Source of the DNA: an uncultured Lachnospiraceae bacterium
Lineage (GTDB): Bacteria; Bacillota; Clostridia; Lachnospirales; Lachnospiraceae
Length of the DNA stretch: 64,000 nucleotides
Direction: 5' to 3'
NCBI GenBank assembly: GCA_910589105.1
Contig: CAJUST010000004.1
Span: forward strand, 9,936 to 73,935
A program made the translations under genes and the position numbers. A model generated the notes under the pieces. The model was not told the DNA's origin. It searched no databases and worked only from the letters and a program-made list of their open reading frames with translations. Numbering within the stretch: position 1 is the first letter of the stretch; every line of letters begins with the position of its first letter. Below are positions 42,621 through 51,987 of the stretch, piece by piece.

Positions 42621-43844
42621 TTACAGGTTTATCGTATATTCCCAAACTTTTTCAGAACACCGGACAAGTTCCCCAAATCCCAAATCCCGTATTGAAACGT
42701 TTAGTTTGTCCGCCGCCATTGGTTTTGCCGAAATCCGAAGTCTTGTCATCTTGTCTTCTCTTTCTGGAAAATCCTTTAACTCCAGCGAACGGACAACGGC
42801 TTCACTGCTTTTGGGCGGCTGGAACCAAAAATCCACGGAAGGCTTCCCGCATAAAATCACTTCATATTCATTGCCCGCTTCATACCAGTTTTCTCCCGCT
42901 AAAACTAACGGCAAAAACTCCGTCTTGCCATGATGCTCTGCTTTTAGGCTGACATTGACCATTATCTCGTTATCCCCCATATAAAGACACTGCCAGCCCA
43001 CAGCTTTTGCCCCCACTGCCGCGCCGTAACACGCCCCTTTGCAAAACAGGTTTTTGCCCATAAAAACCCGTTTTCCACGGCAAAGGACGGAAAGCGACCG
43101 TTTCATCCAATCCCCGTCAAACCCATCTCCAATCAAATAGACCGCAGAAACAACCTTGCCTGTAAAAAAACTCTCTGCAATCTTTGCAAAATCTTCGTCC
43201 CTGTCTGTCAGTAAAGGCTCAAATTCTTCTTCTTCCATCGTCACAACCTGCGGCAGCGTCCGTTTGTCCCGCTTCAACCTCCAAAACCAGAGTTTTTTCG
43301 ACGTATAATAGCACAGCGCAACGTCATTGGCGCATAACTCTTTCGGCTGGCTGAACGCATAGTAATAAAAACTCTCCCGATAGTCCAAAAGCATTAACCG
43401 CTTGGGCGGAAGCTTTAGCCATTCTGCAAACAACCCAAAGAGCGTCTGAAGCTCCATGTTCATATATTCCACTGTGATTGCCAGCTTTTTTGGCCACTCG
43501 CCGCCCGATGCATAAGCTGGAAATTGAAGCAGTCTTTTTAAAAACATAAATAACAGTTCTGCCGAATCATAGATCGAGCCGTCCAGTTCCACCGGCTCTT
43601 TGGCAAGCGCCCTTCTTAACAGGCCGTCCGCATAAGAAAACCCTTCTTCTTTGGAACGCCGTTTCGCCTCCTCGCCGAAAAACCACTGCCCCGTCCCTCT
43701 CTGCCTTGCCGCGCACAAGGGAATCTGGTAAATTTCGCTTCCCGTCACCATGCTAAACGTATTCGGTTCCGACATTCCTTTCGCATAATAACTTATCATC
43801 GCATATTTATCATTTAAATCTATCCCGAGATAATTTTCCTCCAT
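42621..43844 (-). CDS. DUF5716-like protein with actin/Hsp70-type fold
   Basis: 407 residues from the ATG at 43844 (GGAG upstream). The start ENYLGIDLNDKYAMISYY resembles the phosphate-1 loop of actin/Hsp70-like (ASKHA) ATPases; AVYLIGDGFDGDWMKRSL near 230-247 resembles the adenosine loop and CKGACYGAAVGAKAVG near 261 the following helix. I match it to the DUF5716 family from memory. The role is unknown; a nucleotide-dependent chaperone or a filament-forming protein are both possible. It follows DUF5717 by 14 bases. Confidence 0.65.
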   Translation of the reverse strand: MEENYLGIDLNDKYAMISYYAKGMSEPNTFSMVTGSEIYQIPLCAARQRGTGQWFFGEEAKRRSKEEGFSYADGLLRRALAKEPVELDGSIYDSAELLFMFLKRLLQFPAYASGGEWPKKLAITVEYMNMELQTLFGLFAEWLKLPPKRLMLLDYRESFYYYAFSQPKELCANDVALCYYTSKKLWFWRLKRDKRTLPQVVTMEEEEFEPLLTDRDEDFAKIAESFFTGKVVSAVYLIGDGFDGDWMKRSLSVLCRGKRVFMGKNLFCKGACYGAAVGAKAVGWQCLYMGDNEIMVNVSLKAEHHGKTEFLPLVLAGENWYEAGNEYEVILCGKPSVDFWFQPPKSSEAVVRSLELKDFPEREDKMTRLRISAKPMAADKLNVSIRDLGFGELVRCSEKVWEYTINL

Positions 43845-43858
43845 GCCATTTCTCCACT

Positions 43859-46800
43859 CTATTTGATAATGGTAAATTCCTGACTGACCAAATCGTCTAT
43901 CCGCCTGTATTCCGCCAAACCATCGGCAAGGCCGCAAACGTCTTCTTCCGCTTCTATCGCAGTCAGCGCATTTAACCTGTCATACCGCCCCTGTGAAAAT
44001 TCTTCCTGAAGATACGTTAGTTTCCCCGACGCCTTTACCATCCTTTCGCCATCGCATTCTTCCTCTATCGTATAAGACACTGTTTCCCCAAAAAACAGTA
44101 TCAGCTCTTTTACAAAGAACCCTTCAAACGTCTCCGTCATTTCCTCCGCCGCTTCCCTCTGGCTGCCCTCAAACATATACCGAAGCCATACCGGATGCTT
44201 CTTTTCTGTATGATATTCAATAAAATACTTGTCATATAACTGATACATCTGTCTTAAATTTTTGCTTAAATCCCTATAAAAAGCAAAAGACACGCCTTGG
44301 AACAAAAAATCCTGTAAAAGAAGCGAAGCGTGCGCCTCCTCCTCCACAGTCAGGACAGGATGCGACGCAAATTCCTTTAACAGCGCCAGACCGCAAATCT
44401 CATGCAGTTCTTGCCCGCTTTCCCGCCATTCTTTTAACGCCTGAAAAAAACCTTCTGGCGCCTGCCTGCCATTCACAAAATTCTGATAGGAGAAATAATG
44501 AAAATACGCTTCCGCCAAACTATTGCCACACGTTTCCCGACAGCTTAAATACACATCGTTTATGCCATCAAAAAACTGCTCCGTATACAGCATCTGCGTC
44601 AAAAAACGCTCCGCATACTGGGAAATGTCCACTCCCGCTTCCTTAGCGGCAAGATAAACTTCTGTCATACGGCTTACGGAACTTTTATAATAGCTGCACA
44701 GATACTTAAGAATTGCCTCATCTGCATATCCTTTTATGCAGACGCCCGCGCAGGAGAGCAAAAGAGCCTGATCTTTTTCAAACGCGCATGTTTGAATCCG
44801 ATAACTGAGTAACTGCGCTCTTTCCTCCACGCCCAATAGATCGGCGCCATATTCTCCTGCAATCCGGCTGGCCTGTCCATAGAGCTTATGCAGAATGCAG
44901 AAATTTAAAATCTCCTTTCTGTCGTCTTCCTGCAAGAAAGAAACGTCTGTCTGCTTTAAGGCAAATTCCATTTCCCCGTCTAATGAAAGTTCATGCAAAA
45001 GCCTCATAAGCTTTGGCAAAAGAAGCGCTTTATACCTGCCGTCTGTTTTCGGGCTGTAAAGCGCAGCCTGAAAATACCGCAAGTCTTTTTCTTCAAACAC
45101 TTCCTGTCCCTTCCGGCTGGAAAAATAATAAAACAGGCATGGCAGCTTTAACATGGGGCTTTGCATACTGATACGCAGATATTTCCCCGCATTCATAAGC
45201 CGTTCTAACTGATATGGAATGCTGCCGCTTAAGCGGTTCCCATAACAGTCCTCAATAAAAATGCAGTAATCATTTGAGTAAAGCGGAAAATACGCGGCGC
45301 CATTGATAAGCGGCGCTTCCGTCGGCTCTACAAGCTGGTTCTGCAAAATAACGACGCGTCTTGCGTCCGGATCGAAACAGGTAAGCCTGTGCGCAAACAG
45401 CACGTCAGACAACGCATCCGCCATCTGCGGCGGATACTTGCCGCTTGAGAGCGTTTCTTCATAAATAACCGCCAAATTGTCATCAATCCGCCCTTTCGCC
45501 ATCTGCTCATACGCAAACCGCTCCATAGCGGGGACATGCTGTTCAAACAACTGCGGCTTTTGGTTCTTTTCCGCAATCAGGTTGACGTATAAAACTGTTT
45601 TCTGCCTGCTGCCAAGCTGGTTATTATATTTAAAATACATTTGGATAATCTGCGGGATTTCCTGTATGCCCCGCAGATCCATGGAAAGCAGATACGCTTC
45701 ATACAACCCTGTAATCCGAAGCTTTTCTTCTATTCCAAGCGCATACCATGGAAAATAACGGGCGCCGTATTTCTGGTTTTTAATCAGATAGCCGCAGATG
45801 ACAGAAAGCGAGCGGTTGTCAGAAAGCATCTCATAACACGCTTCTAAAACCAAAAACGCAAGCCTGTGAAACGGCGTCCGGTCTGAGAACACAGCGACGG
45901 TCTGCTCCGCCACCGCTTTCGTCAATGCGCCATGCTTAAGCGCAAAATATAAAATTTTCTGCTCAAATCCGCCAAAATGGCTTAAAAGATATGGCTCCTG
46001 ACGGTACAAACTGTACGCTTCCACATAAAAAAGCGGGCTGTTGGCGCCGTCATAAATCCGCTTTTCAATCGCTTTTAGCTTCCGACGGCTGTTTTTCGCG
46101 TAATCTTCCCGCAAAAACAAAAGGCACCAAAACAAAATCGGGTTTTCCTCATGTTCCAAATAGATCCGTTTGATTTCTTCTTCCAGACGGCTGATATAAA
46201 GCTCCTCATGCTCCATCAACGCGCAGATATACAGATAATATCCCCATTGCGGGCTTCTCTGGTCTTTGCGCATGCGTTTAAATTCTTTTAAGATCCATTC
46301 GCTATCCTGCCTCTGCCCGTTAGTAAAAAGCGCCTGAGCCTTCATCAAACGGTACCACTGGTTATCCGGCTCAATTTCAAGCAGCTTATCCGCCGTCTCA
46401 CAAGTAAGGATCGTCCATTTCCCCGTAACAATTTTCTTTAACCGGTAATCCACATAATCCGACAGAAGTTTTGCATTTAGCCTTCTGATTTGGACAGCCT
46501 TTGAAAATTCCGTTTCTTCACTCTCCCGAAGGGAAGCGCAGACAGTAACCACAATTTCCTTGCTCTTTTGTTTTATGTAAATCCTGCCAAAATTCTTCCC
46601 GCCATGCATCCGTTTTGGATTTATGTAAAAACTAAATTCCGCTTCGCTTCCCAAAAAATCTTCTGACGTCATATGCTTTTTTTCGATTTCTATAAATTCT
46701 GCATCCGACGAAACATACGCCTCGACGTATCCCCATGCCCCTTTCGTTAAAAGAATATCCAGCCGGATACGGTCCGTAATGCCATAATAATAAAACTCCG

Positions 46801-47368
46801 TCTGCTGCGCGCTTAAAAAAACCTGTTCTTTTAATCCACAGGATAACAAAAATTCTTCCAAATTCAAATCACGCGCCGCGCCCTTAGAAAGCCCTTCATA
46901 TAATAGGCGCTCCCGTTCCCCCGCCTGCCTTAAACGGCTCAAAAAATCCTTCTTGCCAAACAGGCTTTTCGCTTCTTCCCAATTCTGTCGCGCAAGATCC
47001 GCAAACTCCGGAAGGGTAAAACTGCCGTCCGTAATTTTGGCGGCAAAAGAAAGGCTGTACTCTCTGCGGCTGCACAAAATGAAAAATTCACCGCTTAAAA
47101 TATCCCCTTCCCTCAATCCGTCACTATGGAATCTATATGGAATTGTAACTTCTTCTCCTTCAAATTCTTCTACAAGGCATTCCATTCTGGGTTCTGATGA
47201 ACAGACTGTCCCACGCACAGGAAACCGGCCTGCGCTTTTTATCACAAATTCCCCTTCTGCCTGACGCCCTTTTTGCGCCTCAAATTCGACCCTGCTGACA
47301 GAAAATTCTACATTCGACTCACACCCTGCCGTCATGCGTTCCGCCATTTCTTCCATCTGCTTACACAC
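43859..47368 (-). CDS. Giant DUF5717 family protein
   Basis: About 1169 residues if the GTG at 47368 is the start (AGGAGG four bases upstream; an ATG at 47356 is 16 bases away and less likely). Residues about 25-320 are beta-rich, with several Ig-like segments (EGEFVIKSAGRFPVRGTV; DILSGEFFILCSRREYSL). From about 320 to the end the protein is a helical solenoid of TPR-like repeats with many Tyr/Phe and Leu (AQALFTNGQRQDSEWILKEF, FGGFEQKILYFALKHGALTK). Family named from memory; restricted to Lachnospiraceae-like Firmicutes as far as I know. First gene of the operon with a strong promoter. Confidence 0.7.
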   Translation of the reverse strand: MCKQMEEMAERMTAGCESNVEFSVSRVEFEAQKGRQAEGEFVIKSAGRFPVRGTVCSSEPRMECLVEEFEGEEVTIPYRFHSDGLREGDILSGEFFILCSRREYSLSFAAKITDGSFTLPEFADLARQNWEEAKSLFGKKDFLSRLRQAGERERLLYEGLSKGAARDLNLEEFLLSCGLKEQVFLSAQQTEFYYYGITDRIRLDILLTKGAWGYVEAYVSSDAEFIEIEKKHMTSEDFLGSEAEFSFYINPKRMHGGKNFGRIYIKQKSKEIVVTVCASLRESEETEFSKAVQIRRLNAKLLSDYVDYRLKKIVTGKWTILTCETADKLLEIEPDNQWYRLMKAQALFTNGQRQDSEWILKEFKRMRKDQRSPQWGYYLYICALMEHEELYISRLEEEIKRIYLEHEENPILFWCLLFLREDYAKNSRRKLKAIEKRIYDGANSPLFYVEAYSLYRQEPYLLSHFGGFEQKILYFALKHGALTKAVAEQTVAVFSDRTPFHRLAFLVLEACYEMLSDNRSLSVICGYLIKNQKYGARYFPWYALGIEEKLRITGLYEAYLLSMDLRGIQEIPQIIQMYFKYNNQLGSRQKTVLYVNLIAEKNQKPQLFEQHVPAMERFAYEQMAKGRIDDNLAVIYEETLSSGKYPPQMADALSDVLFAHRLTCFDPDARRVVILQNQLVEPTEAPLINGAAYFPLYSNDYCIFIEDCYGNRLSGSIPYQLERLMNAGKYLRISMQSPMLKLPCLFYYFSSRKGQEVFEEKDLRYFQAALYSPKTDGRYKALLLPKLMRLLHELSLDGEMEFALKQTDVSFLQEDDRKEILNFCILHKLYGQASRIAGEYGADLLGVEERAQLLSYRIQTCAFEKDQALLLSCAGVCIKGYADEAILKYLCSYYKSSVSRMTEVYLAAKEAGVDISQYAERFLTQMLYTEQFFDGINDVYLSCRETCGNSLAEAYFHYFSYQNFVNGRQAPEGFFQALKEWRESGQELHEICGLALLKEFASHPVLTVEEEAHASLLLQDFLFQGVSFAFYRDLSKNLRQMYQLYDKYFIEYHTEKKHPVWLRYMFEGSQREAAEEMTETFEGFFVKELILFFGETVSYTIEEECDGERMVKASGKLTYLQEEFSQGRYDRLNALTAIEAEEDVCGLADGLAEYRRIDDLVSQEFTIIK

Positions 47369-47407
47369 ATTTCCTCCTGTCCGCACAATCCATGGAACTC
47401 ATAGCTG

Positions 47408-47435
47408 TTGCTTTTTTGTCCGGAATGATTATAAT
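47408..47435 (+). promoter_or_regulatory. Promoter of the aminotransferase gene
   Basis: TTGCTT (47408-47413) and TATAAT (47430-47435) with a 16-bp spacer, plus strand, 60 bases before the ATG. Overlaps the divergent promoter zone of the DUF5717 gene. Confidence 0.55.
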
Positions 47436-47449
47436 AACATATGACGTTT

Positions 47450-47478
47450 ATTATAACCCATTTACCAAACAAATTCAA
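47450..47478 (-). promoter_or_regulatory. Promoter of the DUF5717 operon
   Basis: TTGAAT (complement at 47473-47478) and TATAAT (47450-47455), 17-bp spacer, minus strand. The start of transcription is near 47443, 75 bases from the GTG. Overlaps the leader of the divergent aminotransferase gene. Confidence 0.7.
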
Positions 47479-47495
47479 CCGGAGGTAATTGCATA

Positions 47496-48587
47496 ATGTT
47501 AAAACACAAAGACCACTTTCATGGCAGTGACCTTGAAAAAATAGAACAATACTATGGCATCAAAAAAGAAACGATTGTCAGTTTTTCCGCAAATGTCAAC
47601 CCGCTTGGCATTTCCCCAAACTTACGGGAAACGCTTTGCGCCCATCTTGACGCCATTACCAGCTATCCCGACCGGGAATACGCTTCCCTCCGCCGCTGTA
47701 TTGCAGAATACGTCCATTCCGATATGGAAAACATCATTGTCGGCAACGGCTCCACAGAATTGATTTCACTGTTTATCCAAATCGAGCACCCGAAAAAGGC
47801 CATGATTTTAGGCCCGACCTATTCGGAATATGAGCGGGAAATCTTTTTAGGCGGCGGCGCGGCCCACTACTACCCTTTAAAAGAAAAAGAGGATTTCTGT
47901 TTAAATTTACCTGATTTTATGGAAAAATTAAATGAAAGCATCGATTTGCTGGTTATCTGCAACCCAAATAACCCGACGTCGTCGTCCATCACAAGAGCGC
48001 AGATGCGACAGATTCTTGACGTTTGCAAACAATATGACATTTTCGTCATGGTAGACGAAACTTATGTGGAATTTGCAGAAAATATGGACGAGATAACTTC
48101 TATCCCACTGACACACTACTACAACAATATTATTATCCTCCGGGGGACAGCCAAATTCTTCGCCTCCCCCGGACTTAGGCTTGGATATGCCGTGACCGGA
48201 AACCGTGATTTCCTAAAAGCCATCAACGCCAGAAAAAACCCATGGAGCATAAACTCCCTCGCCGTCATTGCCGGAGAGCTGATGTTTTCTGACGACGCCT
48301 ATATAAAACAGACGAAACGGCTGATCTCCACAGAACGCGGCAAAATGTACGAAGCCTTGCAAAAAAGCCCTGACTATAAACCCTATCCGCCAAGCGCAAA
48401 TTTTATTCTTACGAAAATCCTGCGTAATGACACTACTTCCGAGGATTTATTTGAACGCGCGATCCGTTCCGGCCTAATGATACGGGACTGCTCCACATTC
48501 CCATTTTTAGACCAGAAATTTATACGGTTCTGCATAATGAAACCGGAAGATAACGAGCGGCTGTTAGAATGCCTGACAAATCCATAG
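47496..48587 (+). CDS. PLP aminotransferase, CobD/HisC-like
   Basis: 363 residues, fold-type I aminotransferase of the histidinol-phosphate aminotransferase / threonine-phosphate decarboxylase branch. HGSDLEKIEQYYGI near 9 and SFSANVNPLG near 30 are typical of CobD-type L-threonine-O-3-phosphate decarboxylase. ICNPNNPTSSSI near 150, MVDETYVEF near 184 (PLP-binding Asp) and the lysine in RGTAKFFASPGLRLGYAV near 216-233 complete the site. No cobalamin or histidine genes are near, so substrate is open. GGAGG upstream; its end is four bases from the convergent cutC end. Confidence 0.85.
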   Translation: MLKHKDHFHGSDLEKIEQYYGIKKETIVSFSANVNPLGISPNLRETLCAHLDAITSYPDREYASLRRCIAEYVHSDMENIIVGNGSTELISLFIQIEHPKKAMILGPTYSEYEREIFLGGGAAHYYPLKEKEDFCLNLPDFMEKLNESIDLLVICNPNNPTSSSITRAQMRQILDVCKQYDIFVMVDETYVEFAENMDEITSIPLTHYYNNIIILRGTAKFFASPGLRLGYAVTGNRDFLKAINARKNPWSINSLAVIAGELMFSDDAYIKQTKRLISTERGKMYEALQKSPDYKPYPPSANFILTKILRNDTTSEDLFERAIRSGLMIRDCSTFPFLDQKFIRFCIMKPEDNERLLECLTNP

Positions 48588-48591
48588 CTTG

Positions 48592-49335
48592 TCACCCGCC
48601 ATACAATGCCTGTCTGGCTTCCCTGACAGCTGATTCATCTGTATAAAACAGTTCATATTCGTCTATGCCATTAAGCCCCATATGCACATTCGGATTGCGG
48701 TATGCCATGCCGCTTTCCGTTCTCCGTTTGCCGGACAAATGAAAGCTCTTGGCATGTATTTCCTCTTTTAACTGGCGGATTAACGCCGCATTGACGCCGC
48801 TTCCCACTAAAATTTCAATCTGATCTCCAGCCTGCGCAATCAGTTGTTTTAATGTTTCCCTGCCTGTATGGCAGTTATCCGCCTGCCCAGAGGTTAAAAT
48901 TGTGTCAATCCCTAACGAAACCGCTTCCCGTAATGTCTGATATGGGTCTTTGCATACGTCAAACGCGCGGTGCAGCGTCATATGAATCCCATTTGCCCGT
49001 TCCCGCAGTTCTTTCATTCTTTCCAAATCTAAGGTTCCGTCTGCGCAAAGACAGCCAACAACTACGCCGTCCGCCCCAAGCGAACGGAACATTTCAATAT
49101 CTTCCGAAAGCATCTGATACTCCGCTTTTGTATACAAAAAATCTCCAAACCTTGGACGGATCAAGACATGTAACGCAATGTCACAGGCTTTTCTGATTTG
49201 CTTAAACTGGCTGACGCCCGGAGTTGTGCCGCCAATCATTAAATTCGCGCAGACTTCCAGACGGTCTGCCCCTCCCTTTTGCGCAATCACCGCGGATTCT
49301 ACGGAATCCACGCAGACTTCGAGTTTTTTTGCCAT
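48592..49335 (-). CDS. cutC: CutC family protein
   Basis: 247 residues, TIM-barrel CutC. Signatures: EVCVDSVESAVIAQKGGADRLEVCANL (near 5-31, split across two conserved stretches), IRPRFGDFLYT near 59, GVVVGCL near 85, HRAFDVCKDP near 110 and ILTSGQADNC near 128. The link to copper tolerance in E. coli is disputed. Convergent with the aminotransferase gene, with no terminator between. Confidence 0.93.
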   Translation of the reverse strand: MAKKLEVCVDSVESAVIAQKGGADRLEVCANLMIGGTTPGVSQFKQIRKACDIALHVLIRPRFGDFLYTKAEYQMLSEDIEMFRSLGADGVVVGCLCADGTLDLERMKELRERANGIHMTLHRAFDVCKDPYQTLREAVSLGIDTILTSGQADNCHTGRETLKQLIAQAGDQIEILVGSGVNAALIRQLKEEIHAKSFHLSGKRRTESGMAYRNPNVHMGLNGIDEYELFYTDESAVREARQALYGG

Positions 49336-49350
49336 CTTTCCTTCTCCTCT

Positions 49351-50580
49351 CTAATAAAATACATGATTCCCAATTATTGTGCCTTCCACTCCTGAAGATG
49401 CGCGGCAAAAGAAAAGAAAACTTACATTTGTGTTGCCGGCAAGCGCGGCGCCTGCCGCCTGTTTACAGCTTGCGCCTGCTCCTTTTGCCAAAACCATTGC
49501 AAAACGGCCGCTTGCCACCGGAGTAAACTGGCCTCCCTGATAAATAACGCCCGACACGGTATTCGGGAAACTGCCGCTTTTCACACGGTTTACAACGACG
49601 CTTGCCACTGCAAGCTGCCCTTCATAGCTTTCCCCGCCAGCCTCGCACTCCACTAACGCCGCAAGCATGGCAAGATCACTGGCATTAGACGCCACCGCGC
49701 CGCCTCCGGAAGTCTGGGACGGACCCGCGCCGCCAGAACCGCCCCCGTCTGTTTTGTTCTGCCCGTCTGCCTTTTTTTGCTCGGCGGCCTTTTTTTGCTC
49801 GGCGGCAATCCGTTTTTGCTCTGCAGCTTTTTTTCTCGCTTCTTCCGCTTTTTTCCGCTCTAATTCTTCTTCGTAAGCTTTCATTTTTGCAATCTGCGCT
49901 TCATAGCCGCTGACTGTCTCCTGCGCATCCGAAATTTCCCCCTGCTTCGCCTGTATGCTCCCCTGCGTCTTAGTAATCAAGCCATTAACCTGCGCTTCTT
50001 TTTGCTCCATGCTTTCCTGCATGGCAAGCAGGCTCTCCTTTTCTTTTTTTAGGTTCTTTTTATGTTTCTTCACCTGTTTGCAGACCTTTTCATACTCATC
50101 CAGCATCCGTCTGTCGTACCGGTTCACTTCCTCTATATACTCCGCCTTATTGAGCAGTTCCGTCATCGAGCTACTGCCAAACAGCGCGGCGGCAAAATCC
50201 GCATCGCCGTTTTCATATATGTACTTAATGCGAAGTTTCATGCTTTCATACTGTTTTTCTTTCGTTTCTTTCGCCTGATTTAACTCCTCTTGGGTCTGCG
50301 TAAGTTCCGCCTGCTTCGCCTGTATCTGCTGCTCTAAATCATTTATGGACGCCGACACTTCCGATAACTGCCGGTTTAATTCAAAAAGCTCCCCTTTTAA
50401 ACTGTTCTCCTGCTCCTTGAGCGCGCCCACCTGTTCTTGGGCTTCTTTTTGCTTCTGCTCTAATTCATTTAATTTCTTCCCTGCCTCTTTTAGCTTGTCC
50501 CCTGTCTGGGAAGCATACGTTTCAAACGTAGAAAACAAAAGGACAGCCACAAGAATCCACGCAATTTTTTTGTTTTTCAT
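49351..50580 (-). CDS. Cell wall hydrolase: coiled coil plus SleB domain
   Basis: 409 residues. Signal peptide (about 1-24), a long coiled coil (about 25-255; PcsB/FtsX-partner-like with repeated KLNELEQKQKEAQEQV type heptads), an Ala/Lys/Gln linker (AAEQKRIAAEQKKAAEQKKA) and a Gly/Ser spacer, then a C-terminal Hydrolase_2/SleB domain (about 305-409; LAALVECEAGGESYEGQLAV with the catalytic Glu, and SVVVNRVKSGSFPNTVSGVI). It is secreted and would cleave cortex or septal peptidoglycan. Combining a PcsB-like coil with a SleB domain suggests regulated hydrolysis. Divergent from the HD-GYP gene. Confidence 0.88.
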   Translation of the reverse strand: MKNKKIAWILVAVLLFSTFETYASQTGDKLKEAGKKLNELEQKQKEAQEQVGALKEQENSLKGELFELNRQLSEVSASINDLEQQIQAKQAELTQTQEELNQAKETKEKQYESMKLRIKYIYENGDADFAAALFGSSSMTELLNKAEYIEEVNRYDRRMLDEYEKVCKQVKKHKKNLKKEKESLLAMQESMEQKEAQVNGLITKTQGSIQAKQGEISDAQETVSGYEAQIAKMKAYEEELERKKAEEARKKAAEQKRIAAEQKKAAEQKKADGQNKTDGGGSGGAGPSQTSGGGAVASNASDLAMLAALVECEAGGESYEGQLAVASVVVNRVKSGSFPNTVSGVIYQGGQFTPVASGRFAMVLAKGAGASCKQAAGAALAGNTNVSFLFFCRASSGVEGTIIGNHVFY

Positions 50581-50610
50581 AGCATTCCCCGATTATTTTT
50601 TATTTTCTAT

Positions 50611-50639
50611 AGTATAACTGATTGTTTTATTTCTTTCAA
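50611..50639 (-). promoter_or_regulatory. Promoter of the SleB-type hydrolase
   Basis: TTGAAA (complement at 50634-50639) and TATACT (50611-50616), 17-bp spacer, minus strand. Overlaps the divergent promoter at 50622-50650. Confidence 0.65.
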
Positions 50640-50650
50640 TATGGTATATT
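50622..50650 (+). promoter_or_regulatory. Promoter of the HD-GYP-like gene
   Basis: TTGTTT (50622-50627) and TATATT (50645-50650), 17-bp spacer, plus strand. The two promoters share bases, so binding of polymerase to one may exclude the other. Confidence 0.5.
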
Positions 50651-50722
50651 AAAAGAACAAGAATTTGTGAACGAAATATTTTGCAAATTAATGCCTGTGA
50701 GCAAAAGGAGTGAAAAGATGAA

Positions 50723-51910
50723 ATGCAATTTGTAGAAATCAAAGATTTAAAACCCGGTATGCGCCTAGCAAAACCAATTTACAACAAAATGGGCGTTATG
50801 TTATACGACCGCAACAGCTTTTTAACGATGTCCGGAATCAAAAGCATTGAAAATTTCGGATTAATTGGCCTATTCACCTTAGAACCGGCGGAGCCGCTGC
50901 CTCCTATTTCCCAAGAAGACCTTGAATTTGAACAATTCCAAGTCATTTATATGTTCCGTATCAAAGAAATAATGGAACAGCTTCAACGGGGAAAAGAACC
51001 CACCGGCCTTCCGGCTTTGACTGCGGATATTTTAAAGAATTTCGGCTCTGTCGACCACAAACTAAATTTTATCCAGACATTGCGCAGTTCCGCTGATTTT
51101 GTGTACAAACACTCAATCTGCACAGCCATCTTGTCCGCCATGACTTCAAACATCATGAATTTTAATGCCGCAGAGAAAAACATTCTCGTAACCGCCGCCC
51201 TTCTCTATGATTTAGGGTACCTGTATGTGCCGAGAACTCTGTTAGAAAAAGACGAAATCACGGAAGACGATCTACATATTATTCAGGAGTGCCGCCGGAA
51301 AGGCTTCCAGCTTTTAGATCCTGAAACAAACAAGTATATGCTTCACACAGAAGTGTTAAACGTGATCCAGCAGACGCTTACCATGCTTTCCATAAAAGAC
51401 CCCGCTGAATTTCGCGAGAAAAAATTCTCTAAACTTGCGCATGTGATTATGGTAACGGATAAATTTAACCAACTGACGGCTATGAACCTGCATCATGTGC
51501 CTCTTTCTGAAATGTCCGCTATAAGGTTCCTGAAAGAATCTCCGGATTTTTACCAGCCCAAAACAGTTTCGGCGCTTTCGAGTTCCATCCATATCCTGCC
51601 AAACGGCTGCAGCATTGATTTATCCAATGGGGACAAAGGCATAGTCTTAATGGAAAACTCCATGAATTTTCTGGCTCCCGTCGTGTTAAATATCCGCGAC
51701 AACCAAATTTACGATCTCAGCGATCCAAAGGTAGCCGAACATCTACAGATTGCAGATATTATGAAAACTATGGATAACCGCATCGTCGTTGACGAAGAAA
51801 CGTTAAAACAATTTTCTTCTGATTCCAAACTTCAGAACGCGCTGGCGATCTTCCGCCAGAAGTTCCGCGAGAAAAACCAAAGAATGGCAAATGCAAATCC
51901 AAAAGCGTAA
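50723..51910 (+). CDS. Degenerate HD-GYP family protein
   Basis: 395 residues. An N-terminal segment (about 1-60, KPGMRLAKPIYNKMGVMLYD) is the DUF3391-like region found before HD-GYP domains; a domain of the HD-GYP type follows (about 120-290). The metal motif HDxG is altered to LLYDLGYLYVPRTLLEKD: the His is Tyr, Asp and Gly are kept. The partner HH pair (usually near HE...HH) is not recognised. The first His (KHSICTA near 132) remains. Activity as a c-di-GMP phosphodiesterase is doubtful. The ATG has AGGAG twelve bases upstream; a 5-codon ATG frame starting four bases earlier overlaps it and may limit translation. Confidence 0.8.
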   Translation: MQFVEIKDLKPGMRLAKPIYNKMGVMLYDRNSFLTMSGIKSIENFGLIGLFTLEPAEPLPPISQEDLEFEQFQVIYMFRIKEIMEQLQRGKEPTGLPALTADILKNFGSVDHKLNFIQTLRSSADFVYKHSICTAILSAMTSNIMNFNAAEKNILVTAALLYDLGYLYVPRTLLEKDEITEDDLHIIQECRRKGFQLLDPETNKYMLHTEVLNVIQQTLTMLSIKDPAEFREKKFSKLAHVIMVTDKFNQLTAMNLHHVPLSEMSAIRFLKESPDFYQPKTVSALSSSIHILPNGCSIDLSNGDKGIVLMENSMNFLAPVVLNIRDNQIYDLSDPKVAEHLQIADIMKTMDNRIVVDEETLKQFSSDSKLQNALAIFRQKFREKNQRMANANPKA

Positions 51911-51918
51911 CCAAAAAA

Positions 51919-51956
51919 GCGCTGCCGCATAGAAATAAATGCGGCGGCGCCGTTTT
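51919..51956 (+). terminator. Terminator after the HD-GYP-like gene
   Basis: GCGCTGCCGCAT / ATGCGGCGGCGC (one G-U) with an 8-base loop followed by CGTTTTCATT, plus strand, 9 bases after the stop. Confidence 0.75.
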
Positions 51957-51987
51957 CATTATGAAGGAAAGTAATCCTCTTATCAGG

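Noticed and set aside
47496..48587. hisC or cobD as a firm gene name for the aminotransferase
   Set aside because: Motifs fit the branch, but no histidine or cobalamin gene is near and the two activities cannot be separated by eye.
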